This document shows, piece after piece, positions 24,270 through 33,222 of a stretch of 64,000 nt of DNA (its first letter is position 1; each line of letters starts with the position of its first letter). The notes under the pieces are model-generated. The model searched no databases. It saw only the letters and a program-made list of their open reading frames with translations, and was not told the origin of the DNA. Origin of the DNA: Lacipirellula parvula (GTDB lineage Bacteria > Planctomycetota > Planctomycetia > Pirellulales > Lacipirellulaceae). Position numbers and translations under genes: made by a program. The DNA lies in NCBI RefSeq assembly GCF_009177095.1, contig NZ_AP021861.1, positions 1,550,001 to 1,614,000 of the forward strand. The letters run 5' to 3'.

Positions 24270-25123
24270 CCTTGTTGCTCCGAGGCATGAACGCGTTGAG
24301 CCAAGTCTGCACAAATTCCCGCGATGGCCGATCGCCGTCGAGCCAGACGCCCGCGGCGCCAAGCTGCTGCGCCGAGTCCTAGAATCGCCAACATCCCTGA
24401 GGCGGGTTCAGCAACTGCAGAAATCGACCCTGATTGACCGCTTTGTCGCTGCCAAATGACGAAATCAGCTCCATCAGTGCGGCCATCTTGATTGGCATCC
24501 GCTCCGGGCCCCGCGCCGAACGCTTGCCGCCAGGTCGCTAAATCGGCGCCATTCACCACGCCGTCGCGGTTGAAATCGGCCGATAGCCCGCCGCCGACCG
24601 CCGTGACGTTGAACTGCAGGGCAAACGGCACCGCGGAACTCGGCGCTTGGAACAACATCGTGTACGAGCCGCTCGCCAGCGGAGGTGCAAAGCCAATCGA
24701 ACCGGGAGCCTCGCCGATGGCCGCCAGAATGTCGGTCTCTTGGTGGGAGTGTTCCGGGTTAAAAGGGAAGTCGACCCACCCCAGCATATTCGTGGGATCA
24801 ATCTCGAATCCGACGCCTGCCGTCCACGTCGTCCCGCTTTGAATTCCTGTGAAAACGCGACTCAGGCTTTCATGAAATTGCACGACGATCGAACTGAGCA
24901 CGTATCCGGTCGGCACGTCGAATCGCAGCAAGTCTTGATCAGTCGCAGAGCTCGAGGCGACCAGCGTGTTCCCGCCAGGCGTGAGCGACCACTGGGTGGG
25001 GAGTGCAGGATTTCCCGACAAGTCGCCAGTGACAAATTCGCTGTAGTCGGCTGCCCGCAGCAACGGGGCGCCGGCGGACGCCGCTGCTAAAGCGACAAGC
25101 AAAAAAGGAATGACTCGTACCAT
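24266..25123 (-). CDS. dockerin-like protein with degenerate PEP-CTERM anchor
   Basis: The 285-aa protein has a signal peptide (MVRVIPFLLVALAAASAGAP), a beta domain with repeated Asp-rich strands, two dockerin-like calcium loops (DFNRDGVVNGADLATWRQ and DANQDGRTDGADFVIWQR), and an anchor whose PEP is replaced by AEPAS before a hydrophobic helix and RRGRLARRR. About 20 further residues follow, unlike a standard PEP-CTERM end, so sorting may be altered. The start at 25123 is chosen for the signal peptide. It is the first gene of the coupled pair with the pseudopilin. Confidence 0.85.
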   Translation of the reverse strand: MVRVIPFLLVALAAASAGAPLLRAADYSEFVTGDLSGNPALPTQWSLTPGGNTLVASSSATDQDLLRFDVPTGYVLSSIVVQFHESLSRVFTGIQSGTTWTAGVGFEIDPTNMLGWVDFPFNPEHSHQETDILAAIGEAPGSIGFAPPLASGSYTMLFQAPSSAVPFALQFNVTAVGGGLSADFNRDGVVNGADLATWRQAFGAGPGADANQDGRTDGADFVIWQRQSGQSGSISAVAEPASGMLAILGLGAAAWRRGRLARRRSAIAGICADLAQRVHASEQQG

Positions 25124-25351
25124 GTCACCCAGGTGCACATTCGCAGCAAACATTCGACGCGCGGCCGCGCGTTGCCGGGCCGTCGAAGCGCAGAGAAGAG
25201 GCTCCGCAAGACGGTGTAAGAGTAGGAAGCGGCGCAGCCCGGGACAAGCGAAATCTGGCCGTTTGGCGGCTGAAAACGCCCCCATGACGGTTTGCCGAAG
25301 CAGTCTCTCGAAACTTCCCCGCCGTCTGGGGGGGATTTTTTGAGTTCTTGG

Positions 25352-26551
25352 CTAGCTGCGGGCTGCTGCCAGTCGTTCGACAATCGAGTCGCCGATTGTC
25401 AATGCCGAGGTCGCCGCAGGCGAGGGGGCGTTGAGGACGTTGACCACGTTGCCGTGCGATTCGATCAAGAAGTCGTCCACCAGCGAGCCGTCGCGCATCA
25501 AGGCCTGGGCCCGCACGCCGGCTGGGGCGGCCACCAGGTGCTCCGCCTTGATCTCCGGCACCAACCGCGCGAGCGCGCGAACGAAGGCTCGCTTGCTGAC
25601 GCTCCGCCACATCTCATCGGCGCCCATTTTCCAATACTTGGCGGCCAGCCGGAGGAACCCGGGATAGGTCAACGATTCGGCGAGTTCAGGAATGTTGATC
25701 GTCGATTTGAAATACCCTTCCCGCGCGAACGCCAGCACGGCGTTCGGCCCGCACTCGACGCCGCCGTTGATCATCCGCGTGAAGTGGACTCCCAAGAACG
25801 GGAACGCCGGATCGGGAACCGGGTAGATGAGGTTTTTTACTAAGTGCTCGGCGTCGTGCTTGAGTTCGAAATACTCGCCACGAAACGGAATAATTTTGGC
25901 CGGCGGCTCTTCTCCGGTGAGCGCGGCGACGCGATCGCTGTAGAGCCCCGCACAATTGACGACCTGTCGCGCGGCGAACCCGCCGGCGATCGTTTCGACG
26001 ATCGTGGTCGCGCCGTCGCTCTTGAACCCGAGGGCAGCCGTGCCGAGCTTGATCTCGCCGCCGCCGGCGACGATTCGCTCCGCCAGCTTTTTGCAGACCA
26101 TCGGATAGTCGACGATGCCCGTTTCCGGGACGTGGATCGCGCGGATACCGGCCACATGCGGTTCGAGTTCGAGCAACCGCTCGCGGCTGATGATCTCGCA
26201 CTTCACGCCGTTCGCTTGGCCCCGCTCGTAGATGTTATCGAGCCGCGGTAGTTCCTCGTCTGAGAGAGCGACGATTACCTTGCCACAGATGTCGTAAGGC
26301 ACGCCCTCGGCCTGGCAGAACGCCTCCATTGCGAGCTTCCCCTCGCGGCAATTCTTCGCCTTAAGCGACCCCGGTTTGTAGTAAATGCCCGAGTGGAGCA
26401 CGCCCGAGTTGCGGCCTGTTTGATGGGCGGCGAGCTCGCTTTCCTTCTCGAGCAGCAGCACGCTACGGCCGGGGAATTGCTGCTGGTACTTGTACGCGGT
26501 GGCGAGGCCGACGATGCCTCCGCCGATGACAATGAGATCTGAGGTGGGCAT
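25352..26551 (-). CDS. lhgO: L-2-hydroxyglutarate oxidase
   Basis: LhgO is an FAD enzyme that oxidises L-2-hydroxyglutarate to 2-oxoglutarate and passes electrons to the membrane quinone pool or to oxygen. The 399-aa protein has the FAD-binding [12 protein letters not shown] at residues 8-19, [16 protein letters not shown], a central [10 protein letters not shown] and the C-terminal [18 protein letters not shown]. All are family signatures of the DAO-fold LhgO group. It is full length. The downstream dockerin-like gene is 228 bp away and unrelated. Upstream lies a paired palindrome and then the flavin reductase. Confidence 0.94.
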   Translation of the reverse strand: MPTSDLIVIGGGIVGLATAYKYQQQFPGRSVLLLEKESELAAHQTGRNSGVLHSGIYYKPGSLKAKNCREGKLAMEAFCQAEGVPYDICGKVIVALSDEELPRLDNIYERGQANGVKCEIISRERLLELEPHVAGIRAIHVPETGIVDYPMVCKKLAERIVAGGGEIKLGTAALGFKSDGATTIVETIAGGFAARQVVNCAGLYSDRVAALTGEEPPAKIIPFRGEYFELKHDAEHLVKNLIYPVPDPAFPFLGVHFTRMINGGVECGPNAVLAFAREGYFKSTINIPELAESLTYPGFLRLAAKYWKMGADEMWRSVSKRAFVRALARLVPEIKAEHLVAAPAGVRAQALMRDGSLVDDFLIESHGNVVNVLNAPSPAATSALTIGDSIVERLAAARS

Positions 26552-26637
26552 GAATCGGGGCGGGAGGGGCGTTGCGGTGAAGTTGGAAGTTGATTGCGTG
26601 AAGTTTACGGCGAGGCGTTTATTGCGAGGCGTTTACT

Positions 26638-26716
26638 GCGAGCCGCAGGGTTTATCCCTGCGGTGAAGCGGGGACTCGCTCGGCCATTCACCGCGGGGAT
26701 AAACCCCGCGGCTCGC
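26638..26716. repeat. inverted pair of palindrome A elements
   Basis: Two copies lie in opposite orientation: GCGAG-CCGCAGGG-TTTAT-CCCTGCGG (26638-26663) and CCGCGGGG-ATAAA-CCCCGCGG-CTCGC (26691-26716), separated by 27 bp. Loop TTTAT/ATAAA replaces TTCAT/ATGAA. The arrangement recalls REP pairs (BIME) of enterobacteria. Confidence 0.85.
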
Positions 26717-26737
26717 TGGGCGTTTGACTCGTCGGGG

Positions 26738-27208
26738 TTAGTAGTTCCCGCCGTTTTTGCGGATGTGAACCATTGGCGACAAGTCGGCGGTGGCGAGGGC
26801 GCCGCCGGTGACGCGGGCGAGGAAAATGACGTGATCGCCCGACTCGACGTGCGATTGCGGCAGACATTCCAAATGCCCCACAACGCCGCCAAGGGCCGGG
26901 ACGCCATTCTCCGCAGCGAACGTTTCGATGCCTTCAAACGCGGGTTGCTCCGGTTCAAATCCTTTGCCGAAGTGCTTCAGGAATTGGTGCTGCTTCTCGC
27001 CGACGACGTTGAGCACAAACGGCTCGCTCGCGGCCAACCAATCGGCAACGTAACGGCCGCGCTTTACCGCGACAGTCACGCACGGCGGTTCGAACCCCGC
27101 CTGCATCACCCAACTGGCAAGCATCCCGGTGGCACGCTCGTCGCGGCCAATGGTGAGGATGAAGATGCCGCTTGGGACGCGGCCAAGGATGGGAAGGGGA
27201 TCGCTCAT
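26738..27208 (-). CDS. flavin reductase-like FMN-binding protein
   Basis: The 156-aa split-barrel protein matches the flavin reductase family: GRVPSGIFILTI, GMLASWVMQAGFEPPCVTVAV (the FMN-binding region, shortened family pattern), FVLNVV and the C-terminal DHVIFLARVTGG. Such proteins reduce or bind FMN, often for a partner oxygenase; no oxygenase is adjacent here. It follows the DUF77 gene by 24 nt in the same direction, so the two probably form one transcript. The C-terminus ends shortly after the barrel, with HIRKNGGNY. Confidence 0.88.
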   Translation of the reverse strand: MSDPLPILGRVPSGIFILTIGRDERATGMLASWVMQAGFEPPCVTVAVKRGRYVADWLAASEPFVLNVVGEKQHQFLKHFGKGFEPEQPAFEGIETFAAENGVPALGGVVGHLECLPQSHVESGDHVIFLARVTGGALATADLSPMVHIRKNGGNY

Positions 27209-27232
27209 AGGGCAGGGGAGTCCGTGGGCTGG

Positions 27233-27544
27233 TTAGTTCGCAGGAGGCTTTTGCCCCAGCTTGGCACGCACGCTTGCCACCTTGGCTTGGATGCCGCCCG
27301 ACACGCCCTGGCGGTAGTCGATCTTCGCCGTGCAGCTGACGCGGTTCGATGATTTGGCAACCGTCTCAATGCATTCTCGCATCAGGTCGAGCACTTGCGC
27401 TAACTCGCCTTCGACGATCGTTCCCATCGCGTGGAGCTCGTACGGCAGGCCTGAGCGATCGACAATTTCGACGCACTGGGCGACGTACCGGCTGACGCTT
27501 TCGCCCTGCCCGAGCGGGACGATGCTCATTTCCAGGAGAACCAT
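27233..27544 (-). CDS. MTH1187/YqgV (DUF77) family thiamine-binding protein
   Basis: The 103-aa protein begins VLLEMSIVPLGQGESVS and contains YELHAMGTIVEGE and RVSCTAKIDYR, the pattern of the MTH1187/YqgV family. Members form ferredoxin-like tetramers that bind thiamine or its pyrimidine. Whether it stores, senses or moves the vitamin is unknown. No thi gene or recognisable TPP riboswitch is seen nearby. It is probably co-transcribed with the flavin reductase-like gene. Confidence 0.88.
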   Translation of the reverse strand: MVLLEMSIVPLGQGESVSRYVAQCVEIVDRSGLPYELHAMGTIVEGELAQVLDLMRECIETVAKSSNRVSCTAKIDYRQGVSGGIQAKVASVRAKLGQKPPAN

Positions 27545-27712
27545 GGTAGGGCGAACGCTCGTGCGGTTACTGGCGCCCGGTTCGCCTCGGCAAGGCGGGA
27601 AGATCGGGGCAAGTAGCTCATTGTAAGTGGGGCGACTGGGGTGTCGAGGTAGCCGAAATCCCGCAAAAAGCGCTCTTCGCGAAATCGCAGGAGTTCAATA
27701 TTCTTCGCCGCG

Positions 27713-28831
27713 ATGGACATCCGAGCGCTACGAGTGTTGTGGGTTCTTGCCGCCGCAACAGGACCCTTAACCGGGGCCTGTAGCGTGTGGGCGCAAGCGC
27801 CCACTCCCAACGGAGCCGCTTGGCAACCCTATCGTGCCGATGCCAGCATCTTGCCGACGCCCGGCGCCGGCATGCTCGCTCAAGCAGCAGCCACGCCCGC
27901 AGGGCTGCCGGTTCAAGTAGCGCAGGCGCCAATGCCGCTGGCCATGCCGATGGCGACCGACATGCCCATGGATCAGATGATGGCCTGCCCGCCGCCGGTC
28001 TTCGCCGCTCCGCCGGCCGCGGTGCCGCTGTTCATCGATCACGGCGACATCTCGCCGAAAGATCCTGCTTTGTGGCAATGGCGGCTTCTACCTGAAAACG
28101 TCATCTGGCAATCGTATTGGGCCGGCGTTCACGAACCGCGGATCTCGGGCGTCGCCTTCCACAACGCCCCGAACAACACCGACTATCTCGACGTGTCGCT
28201 TGGCGGTCGCGCATCGCTCTTGCGTTACGGCAGCGACGGTCCCGGCCGTAACGAAGGCGCCGAATTCCAAATCGAAGGCGCCGCATTCCCACGGCTCAAC
28301 CTCGACGCCAACTGGGATGTCGAAGCGGTCGACTTCCGCTTCGGCATGCCGCTCATCTACGGTCGCGAAAAGTGGCAAACGAAATTTTCGTACTACCATC
28401 TCAGCTCGCACATGGGCGACGAGTATGCGATTCGCGAGCATGCTCTCGTCGACCGGATCAATTTCAGTCGCGACGTGCTAACGCTCGCCTTCTCGTACTT
28501 TCCGCTCCCAGCCTGGCGGTGGTATGCCGAAATGGGCTGGGCGTTCCACTACGACGAATCGGAACCGTGGGAGTTCCAGTTCGGCGTCGACGTCGCCGAA
28601 CCTGGTCCGACCGGGCCATGGGGCGTGCCGTTTTTCGCCATCAACGGCCACATTCGCGAAGAGGTCGATTTCGGCGGCAACGTGGTCGCCCAAGTCGGTT
28701 GGCTTTGGCGGGGGAACAGTACAAAAGTGCTACGGACCGGCTTCCACTACTTCAACGGCAAGTCGAACCAGTTCGAATTCTTCCGCAATTTCGAGGAACA
28801 GCTCGGCGTCGGGCTTTGGTACGAGTTCTAG
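27713..28831 (+). CDS. DUF1207 outer-membrane-like protein
   Basis: The 372-aa protein has a signal peptide (VLWVLAAATGPLTGACSVWA), a Pro/Met/Ala-rich stretch to about residue 100 (PMPLAMPMATDMPMDQMM), and a DUF1207 domain starting LLPENVIWQSYWAGVHEPR. Alternating amphipathic strands run to a terminal Phe (LGVGLWYEF), as expected for an outer-membrane beta barrel. The Met-rich segment could bind soft metals, but this is speculation. It is divergent from the DUF77 gene. Confidence 0.85.
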   Translation: MDIRALRVLWVLAAATGPLTGACSVWAQAPTPNGAAWQPYRADASILPTPGAGMLAQAAATPAGLPVQVAQAPMPLAMPMATDMPMDQMMACPPPVFAAPPAAVPLFIDHGDISPKDPALWQWRLLPENVIWQSYWAGVHEPRISGVAFHNAPNNTDYLDVSLGGRASLLRYGSDGPGRNEGAEFQIEGAAFPRLNLDANWDVEAVDFRFGMPLIYGREKWQTKFSYYHLSSHMGDEYAIREHALVDRINFSRDVLTLAFSYFPLPAWRWYAEMGWAFHYDESEPWEFQFGVDVAEPGPTGPWGVPFFAINGHIREEVDFGGNVVAQVGWLWRGNSTKVLRTGFHYFNGKSNQFEFFRNFEEQLGVGLWYEF

Positions 28832-28909
28832 TTTTCCGACGCTGCTTGGGCGGTTGTCGCCCAATTCTCAGGGCTTCGTTGCGAGCCGAGTTCCCGCTAG
28901 ACTGGTTCG

Positions 28910-29554
28910 ATGGCAACCGGCGGGGCAAATTATCGACTGTTCTGGCAAGAGTTCCGCCGCACGTTTGAGAGCACCGGCGCCATCGCGCCGAGCGGCCCCA
29001 AGCTCTGCCGCGAACTGGCCCGCTACGTCGCCGGCGACGGCAAGGGCCGCCGCATTCTCGAAGTCGGCCCCGGCACCGGCGTCGTCACCGACGCGATCAT
29101 CAACCAGATGGGCCCGGCTGACACGCTCGACATTGTTGAGCTGAACGAGCGCTTCGTCGACGCGTTGCGAGAACGCTTGGAAACGCAGGCCACGTGGAAT
29201 CGTGTCGCCGATCGGATCCGTATCCACCACATGCCGATTGAGCAGCTTCCTGCGGACGAAAAGTTCGAGGTGATCGTCTCGGGGCTGCCGTTCAACAATT
29301 TTCCGGTTGAACTGGTTCAGTCGATCCTGGCCCATCTCGAGCGTTTGGCCGCTCCCGGGGCGACGCTCAGTTTCTTCGAGTACGTAGCGATCCGGCGAGT
29401 AAAATCAGTCGTTTGCAAACGGCCCGACCGTGAGCGGCTCACCGGCATCACCCGCACCCTCAGCGACCTGTTCGCCAAGCGGCAGTTTCGCCAGGAGTGC
29501 GTTCTCGCCAACGTTCCCCCGGCGTGGGTTCATCATTTGAGATACGACGGTTAG
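28910..29554 (+). CDS. SAM-dependent methyltransferase, PmtA-like
   Basis: The 214-aa class I methyltransferase has the SAM-binding motif ILEVGPGTGVVTDAI at about 48-62, an acidic ligand in DIVELNERFV, and motif IV VSGLPFNNFP. The last resembles the NLPFN-type motif of rRNA adenine dimethylases and of bacterial phospholipid N-methyltransferases (PmtA). Length and the C-terminal FEYVAIRRVK favour PmtA-like phosphatidylethanolamine methylation at the inner membrane, but the substrate is not proven. tsaD starts 21 nt after its stop, so the pair is probably co-transcribed. Confidence 0.82.
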   Translation: MATGGANYRLFWQEFRRTFESTGAIAPSGPKLCRELARYVAGDGKGRRILEVGPGTGVVTDAIINQMGPADTLDIVELNERFVDALRERLETQATWNRVADRIRIHHMPIEQLPADEKFEVIVSGLPFNNFPVELVQSILAHLERLAAPGATLSFFEYVAIRRVKSVVCKRPDRERLTGITRTLSDLFAKRQFRQECVLANVPPAWVHHLRYDG

Positions 29555-29575
29555 TTATCCCCGTCGCTGGCAGCT

Positions 29576-30628
29576 ATGACTCTTGTTCTGACGATTGAAT
29601 CGACGTGCGATGAAACCGCGGCCGCGGTGATCAACGACCGCTTGGAAGTCCTCGGCGCCGTCGTCGCGTCGCAGGAGAAGTTTCACGAGCGGTTTGGCGG
29701 CGTGGTGCCTGAAATCGCTTCGCGGGCCCACGTCGAACGCATCCTGCCGGTGATCGACTCGACGCTCGCCAAGGCGGGCGTCACGCTGGCCGATCTCGAC
29801 GCGATCGCCGTCGCGAATCGCCCCGGTCTGGCCGGCTCGCTGCTCGTGGGCCTGATGGCGGCCAAGACGCTGGCCTTGGCGCTCGACTTGCCGCTGATTG
29901 GCATCGACCACCTGCAGGCCCACATCTACGCCTGCCGCCTCGCGGCTGGACACGACGTGTTCCCGTGCATCGGGCTGATCGTGAGTGGCGGGCACTCGAA
30001 CATTTACCGCTGCGAAACGCCGCTCGATTTCACCCCGCTCGGCGGGACGATCGACGACGCGGCGGGCGAGGCGTTCGACAAAGTGGCCAGCATGCTCGGC
30101 CTCGGCTTCCCGGGCGGTCCGGCGCTGCAACGCGCCGCGGAGAAGGGCGACCCGCGGAAGTTCCGTTTGCCGCGGCCGCTGCTCGACGACGACTCGCGGC
30201 TGGAGTTCAGCTTCAGCGGCCTCAAAACGGCGGTGCGGTATCAACTCTTCGGCGCCGGCCGGCCGACGATGGACGCGGAAACGCTCGACCCGCAACTGGT
30301 CGCCGATATGGCGGCGAGTTTCCAGGCGGCAGTCATCGATTGCCTCGCGGGCAAGGCGATGCTGGCCCTCGACAAGACCGGTTTTAAGCGGCTCTGCATC
30401 GGCGGCGGCGTCGCGGCCAATCGTCCTTTCCGTGAACGGATGGAACAACTGGCGGCCGCGCGGAAGATCGAACTCCACATCCCCCCGCTGTCGCTTTGCA
30501 CCGACAACGCGGTGATGGGGGCCATCGCGCTCGAAAAGTTTAACGCCGGCAAATTCGAGACGTTGGAGTTGGAAATCTCCGCTGGCCTCGAACGCCCGCA
30601 CCTAGCCCCGGGCTCCGCCCGGGGGTGA
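29576..30628 (+). CDS. tsaD: tRNA N6-threonylcarbamoyladenosine transferase
   Basis: TsaD, with TsaB and TsaE, transfers threonylcarbamoyl to A37 of tRNAs that read ANN codons. The 350-aa ASKHA-fold protein begins LTIESTCDETAAAV, has the metal ligands His112 and His116 in DHLQAH, GLIVSGGHSN, and KTAVRY with the later GGGVAANRP. The last nine or so residues (HLAPGSARG) and the TGA stop come from a palindromic repeat that begins at 30603, so the native C-terminus has been replaced or extended. The catalytic core is intact. Confidence 0.96.
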   Translation: MTLVLTIESTCDETAAAVINDRLEVLGAVVASQEKFHERFGGVVPEIASRAHVERILPVIDSTLAKAGVTLADLDAIAVANRPGLAGSLLVGLMAAKTLALALDLPLIGIDHLQAHIYACRLAAGHDVFPCIGLIVSGGHSNIYRCETPLDFTPLGGTIDDAAGEAFDKVASMLGLGFPGGPALQRAAEKGDPRKFRLPRPLLDDDSRLEFSFSGLKTAVRYQLFGAGRPTMDAETLDPQLVADMAASFQAAVIDCLAGKAMLALDKTGFKRLCIGGGVAANRPFRERMEQLAAARKIELHIPPLSLCTDNAVMGAIALEKFNAGKFETLELEISAGLERPHLAPGSARG

Positions 30629-30689
30629 CTTTCCATGCCGGCAGGCGTCGCCCCTACGTGACGCCACCCCCGGGCGGAGCCCGGGGCTA
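30603..30689. repeat. three-hairpin palindromic element B, copy 2
   Basis: The element runs from TAGCCCC to GGGGCTA. It has left stem CCCCGGGC/GCCCGGGG (30606-30613 with 30617-30624), a central GGCGTC/GACGCC hairpin, and right stem CCCCGGGC/GCCCGGGG (30668-30675 with 30679-30686). It overlaps the tsaD 3' end and provides its stop. It shares TTTCCAT, GGCGTCGCC and TACGTGACGC with copy 1. Confidence 0.87.
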
Positions 30690-30706
30690 AACACACGCCA
30701 GCGCAC

Positions 30707-30744
30707 AAAAAAAGCGGCCCAAGCCGAAGCTTGAGCCGCTTTTC
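30707..30744. terminator. bidirectional terminator, tsaD / thioredoxin-like
   Basis: AAAAAGCGGCCCAAGC, CGAA, then GCTTGAGCCGCTTTT form a stem with one mismatch. A's precede it and T's follow it, so it can stop transcripts from both converging genes. Confidence 0.8.
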
Positions 30745-30819
30745 TCAATGTTGTCGATCTAGCTGATTCTAGTCGCGGTCACGTGAATCACATGCGCCGC
30801 GAACCGAATTTCGCCAAGC

Positions 30820-31326
30820 TTACAGGCCCATCGCCTTGCGTTGGCAGGCGGTGCAGCCGGCCGGGTACGAGGCGCCCGATTGCGAACCGAGGACCGTGTT
30901 GCCACGGTACCCGACGGTGTGAGCAACCGGTTGCTCGCCCTTTTCGAACTTCGTCAGGGCAGTCTTCATCTCATCGGCCGAGATCGCGCCCGGCTGCTTG
31001 AACAGCACCGTGGCGCCATTCTTGTCAATGATCGAGGTGTGCGGGAACTGGGTCGCGCCGAAGGCGGCGGCCACTTTCTTGCCGTATTCGGTCGTGACGT
31101 CGACGTGGCACAACTCGTACGACTTCAGCAATTCAGCGTTCGGGCCTTCCGTAGCGAGCAGGTCCGCCGCGACGGCCGTTTCCGGGGCGTCCAGAACGAT
31201 CAGCAGCGGGCGGTTTTCACTCCGCGTCGTCGCCAGGGCCTTGCCGTAATCCGACTGCCATTCCGTCGTAGCGGGGGTGACGGCAGACGAAGCGGCCAGC
31301 ATGGCGACAGCGAGGTAATGAACCAT
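30820..31326 (-). CDS. thioredoxin-fold protein without the usual active site
   Basis: The 168-aa protein has a short hydrophobic N-terminus (MVHYLAVAMLAASSAV, probably a signal peptide) and a thioredoxin-like order of strands and helices: SENRPLLIVLD, LCHVDVTTEYGKKVA, FPHTSIIDKNG and VLFKQPGAI with the cis-Pro-like position FPHTS. The CxxC expected after the first strand is absent (VLDAPETAV instead). A CTAC motif occurs near the C-terminus (about 158-161). It could be a structural or redox-atypical relative of a periplasmic thioredoxin. It converges with tsaD. Confidence 0.75.
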   Translation of the reverse strand: MVHYLAVAMLAASSAVTPATTEWQSDYGKALATTRSENRPLLIVLDAPETAVAADLLATEGPNAELLKSYELCHVDVTTEYGKKVAAAFGATQFPHTSIIDKNGATVLFKQPGAISADEMKTALTKFEKGEQPVAHTVGYRGNTVLGSQSGASYPAGCTACQRKAMGL

Positions 31327-31829
31327 TCAAACACTCCTTGTGGTGCTGCGATCTCGCGACGAACCGACGGCTCGTTTCCGAGTCAACCAAGGCCGCCTGC
31401 AACGCCATCAATGCGCGGGCCGTGGCCGTGAGAGATTCGCATCAGTGTGACAAGACGCCGGGAAAACTCGCGATACATCGCAACGCCATGGGCGTCGCAG
31501 CGAGGGCGTCTGTCTGTGGTGGGTCTAGTTCCTGATAGGGGAGTCAAAGGCGGCTGATTGAGTCACGCGACGCGACTCAAACGTCAAAGTTGATCACCCG
31601 ACTTTAACCGGCTCCAACCTCGTGGCAAGTACTCGCACGACTCGCGGGAACTACGAGATTAATCGGCCTGCGATTTGCTTAAGCCACGCGGTGAGCCGCA
31701 ACTCTTGGCCAGAAGTCCTTTGAGGGCGAGAGATTGTGCCGCTGCGTCAAGATCAGTATTTCATGATCTGCGGTTTCCCCAAATTCTCCATCTCTCCGAA
31801 TTCTTGAGCTGATTTTTTTCCGAAATCGC
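31327..31829. other. intergenic, no gene seen
   Basis: About 500 bp lie between two genes on the minus strand. No frame has coding-like composition or a recognisable domain. A 7-bp inverted repeat TTGAGTC/GACTCAA (31558-31580) is present. The interval is richer in A/T than its surroundings and may hold the promoter of the thioredoxin-like gene. Confidence 0.5.
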
Positions 31830-32966
31830 TCAGTCTGCTCGCAAGGTGATGGGAATTTCGACACGATTTCCGTTGCGAACGACCGTTAGCTTCACGATAT
31901 CGCCGGGGCGATGCGACCAGAGCTTATCTTGGAACTGCACGCCCGTGCGAAGTTCCTCGCCGTCGAACGCGACGATGCGATCGGCCTGGGAGTGGTCGAG
32001 CATCGGCCGCTGAGCGACCACGAGATTTCCCCGCTTGAATTGTTGGACAACGACTTTGCCTCCTTGGAGTCCGGCTTCTTCCGCGGGGCCTCCCTTCGCC
32101 ACTTGGCGAACGACGAGGCCGTCTTTCGTTTCCATGACGTCGATGATGCCGATGTCGGCACGGACGATCCGGCCGTTTGCGATCAACTCGGGCACGATCG
32201 CCTTGATGCGGTCAATCGGGATCGCGAAGCCAATTCCCGTGTTTTGCCCCGTGCGGCTGGCAATCGCGACGCACATGCCAATCATTCGGGCGTTGCCGTC
32301 GAGCAGCGGACCGCCCGAATTGCCGGGGTTCATCGCGGCGTCGGTTTGAATGAGCGACTTCATTTGCCGGCCGTCGACGCGGCTCGGCAGATTGCGATTC
32401 AGGCTCGAGATGATGCCGGTGGTCATCGTGCCGTCCCAGCCAAACGGGTTGCCGACGGCATAGACACGCTGCCCAACGCGAAGCTGGTCCGATCCGCCGA
32501 GATTGATCGGGTACAACACTTCCGCGGGGGCGTTGATTTTCAGGACAGCGATGTCGTGTTCTTTGTCGCCGCCGACGAGTTCCGCGGGATAGACGTCGTT
32601 CGAGGCCAATGTGACGCTGATTCGCTGGGCGCCGTCGATCACATGGTAGTTGGTAATGATGTGCCCCTCGCGATCGAGCACCGCCCCCGATCCGGCGCCC
32701 TCGGCCTCGCGCTGCATCATGAACATGGGGTCGACCGATACGGTCTTCGTATCAATGTTCACCACGCTGCGATTCGCCGTTTCGTAGACGCTGATGTTGC
32801 GTTGCTCATCAGCGGAGATGTTGAGCGGCGTTTCAGGCGAGACGGCCGCAGCCGTCGCGGAGGAGTGCGCGACCGCACTCCAACCAGAATTCCCATCAGC
32901 CATCCAGACGCCCGCGACCAAGCCGACCAGCAGCGCCCCCAACGTCGTCCACCCAGTGCGATTCAT
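31830..32966 (-). CDS. HtrA/Deg-type serine protease
   Basis: The 378-aa protease has an N-terminal membrane anchor or uncleaved signal (WTTLGALLVGLVAGVWM), a trypsin-like domain with catalytic His108 (TNYHVI), Asp138 (EHDIAVLKI) and Ser217 (NPGNSGGP), and one PDZ domain at about 280-375 (IIDVMETKDGLVV through TVVRNG). One PDZ domain matches the DegS/HhoA layout rather than DegP. It would act in the periplasm on misfolded envelope proteins. The start at 32966 is chosen because the hydrophobic segment follows; GAGGG lies about 10 nt upstream. Confidence 0.93.
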   Translation of the reverse strand: MNRTGWTTLGALLVGLVAGVWMADGNSGWSAVAHSSATAAAVSPETPLNISADEQRNISVYETANRSVVNIDTKTVSVDPMFMMQREAEGAGSGAVLDREGHIITNYHVIDGAQRISVTLASNDVYPAELVGGDKEHDIAVLKINAPAEVLYPINLGGSDQLRVGQRVYAVGNPFGWDGTMTTGIISSLNRNLPSRVDGRQMKSLIQTDAAMNPGNSGGPLLDGNARMIGMCVAIASRTGQNTGIGFAIPIDRIKAIVPELIANGRIVRADIGIIDVMETKDGLVVRQVAKGGPAEEAGLQGGKVVVQQFKRGNLVVAQRPMLDHSQADRIVAFDGEELRTGVQFQDKLWSHRPGDIVKLTVVRNGNRVEIPITLRAD

Positions 32967-33222
32967 GACGAGTATCCCTCTGCCCCCGCTCCTGGGGCGC
33001 GTAGCTCCTTGAGAATGGCCCGACAAAACGGGCCCCACAACACCTCTCCCATACGCCGGGGAATGCGCAGGTGTTCAATTACAGCGGTTATTCCCGCGGG
33101 AAAACGCGGCTGCCGATGACGCCGGCCCACTCCATGCGCAACTGGTCCGACCTTACGAAACTCGGTGCAGCCGCCGGCGGGGCCGAGGTTTACTCGGAAA
33201 ATCGCTACGCAAAGCCCTAAAC

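Noticed and set aside
24118-24459. Plus-strand frame over the pseudopilin gene start
   Set aside because: It is the complement of the pilin-like N-terminus and the upstream dockerin-like tail.
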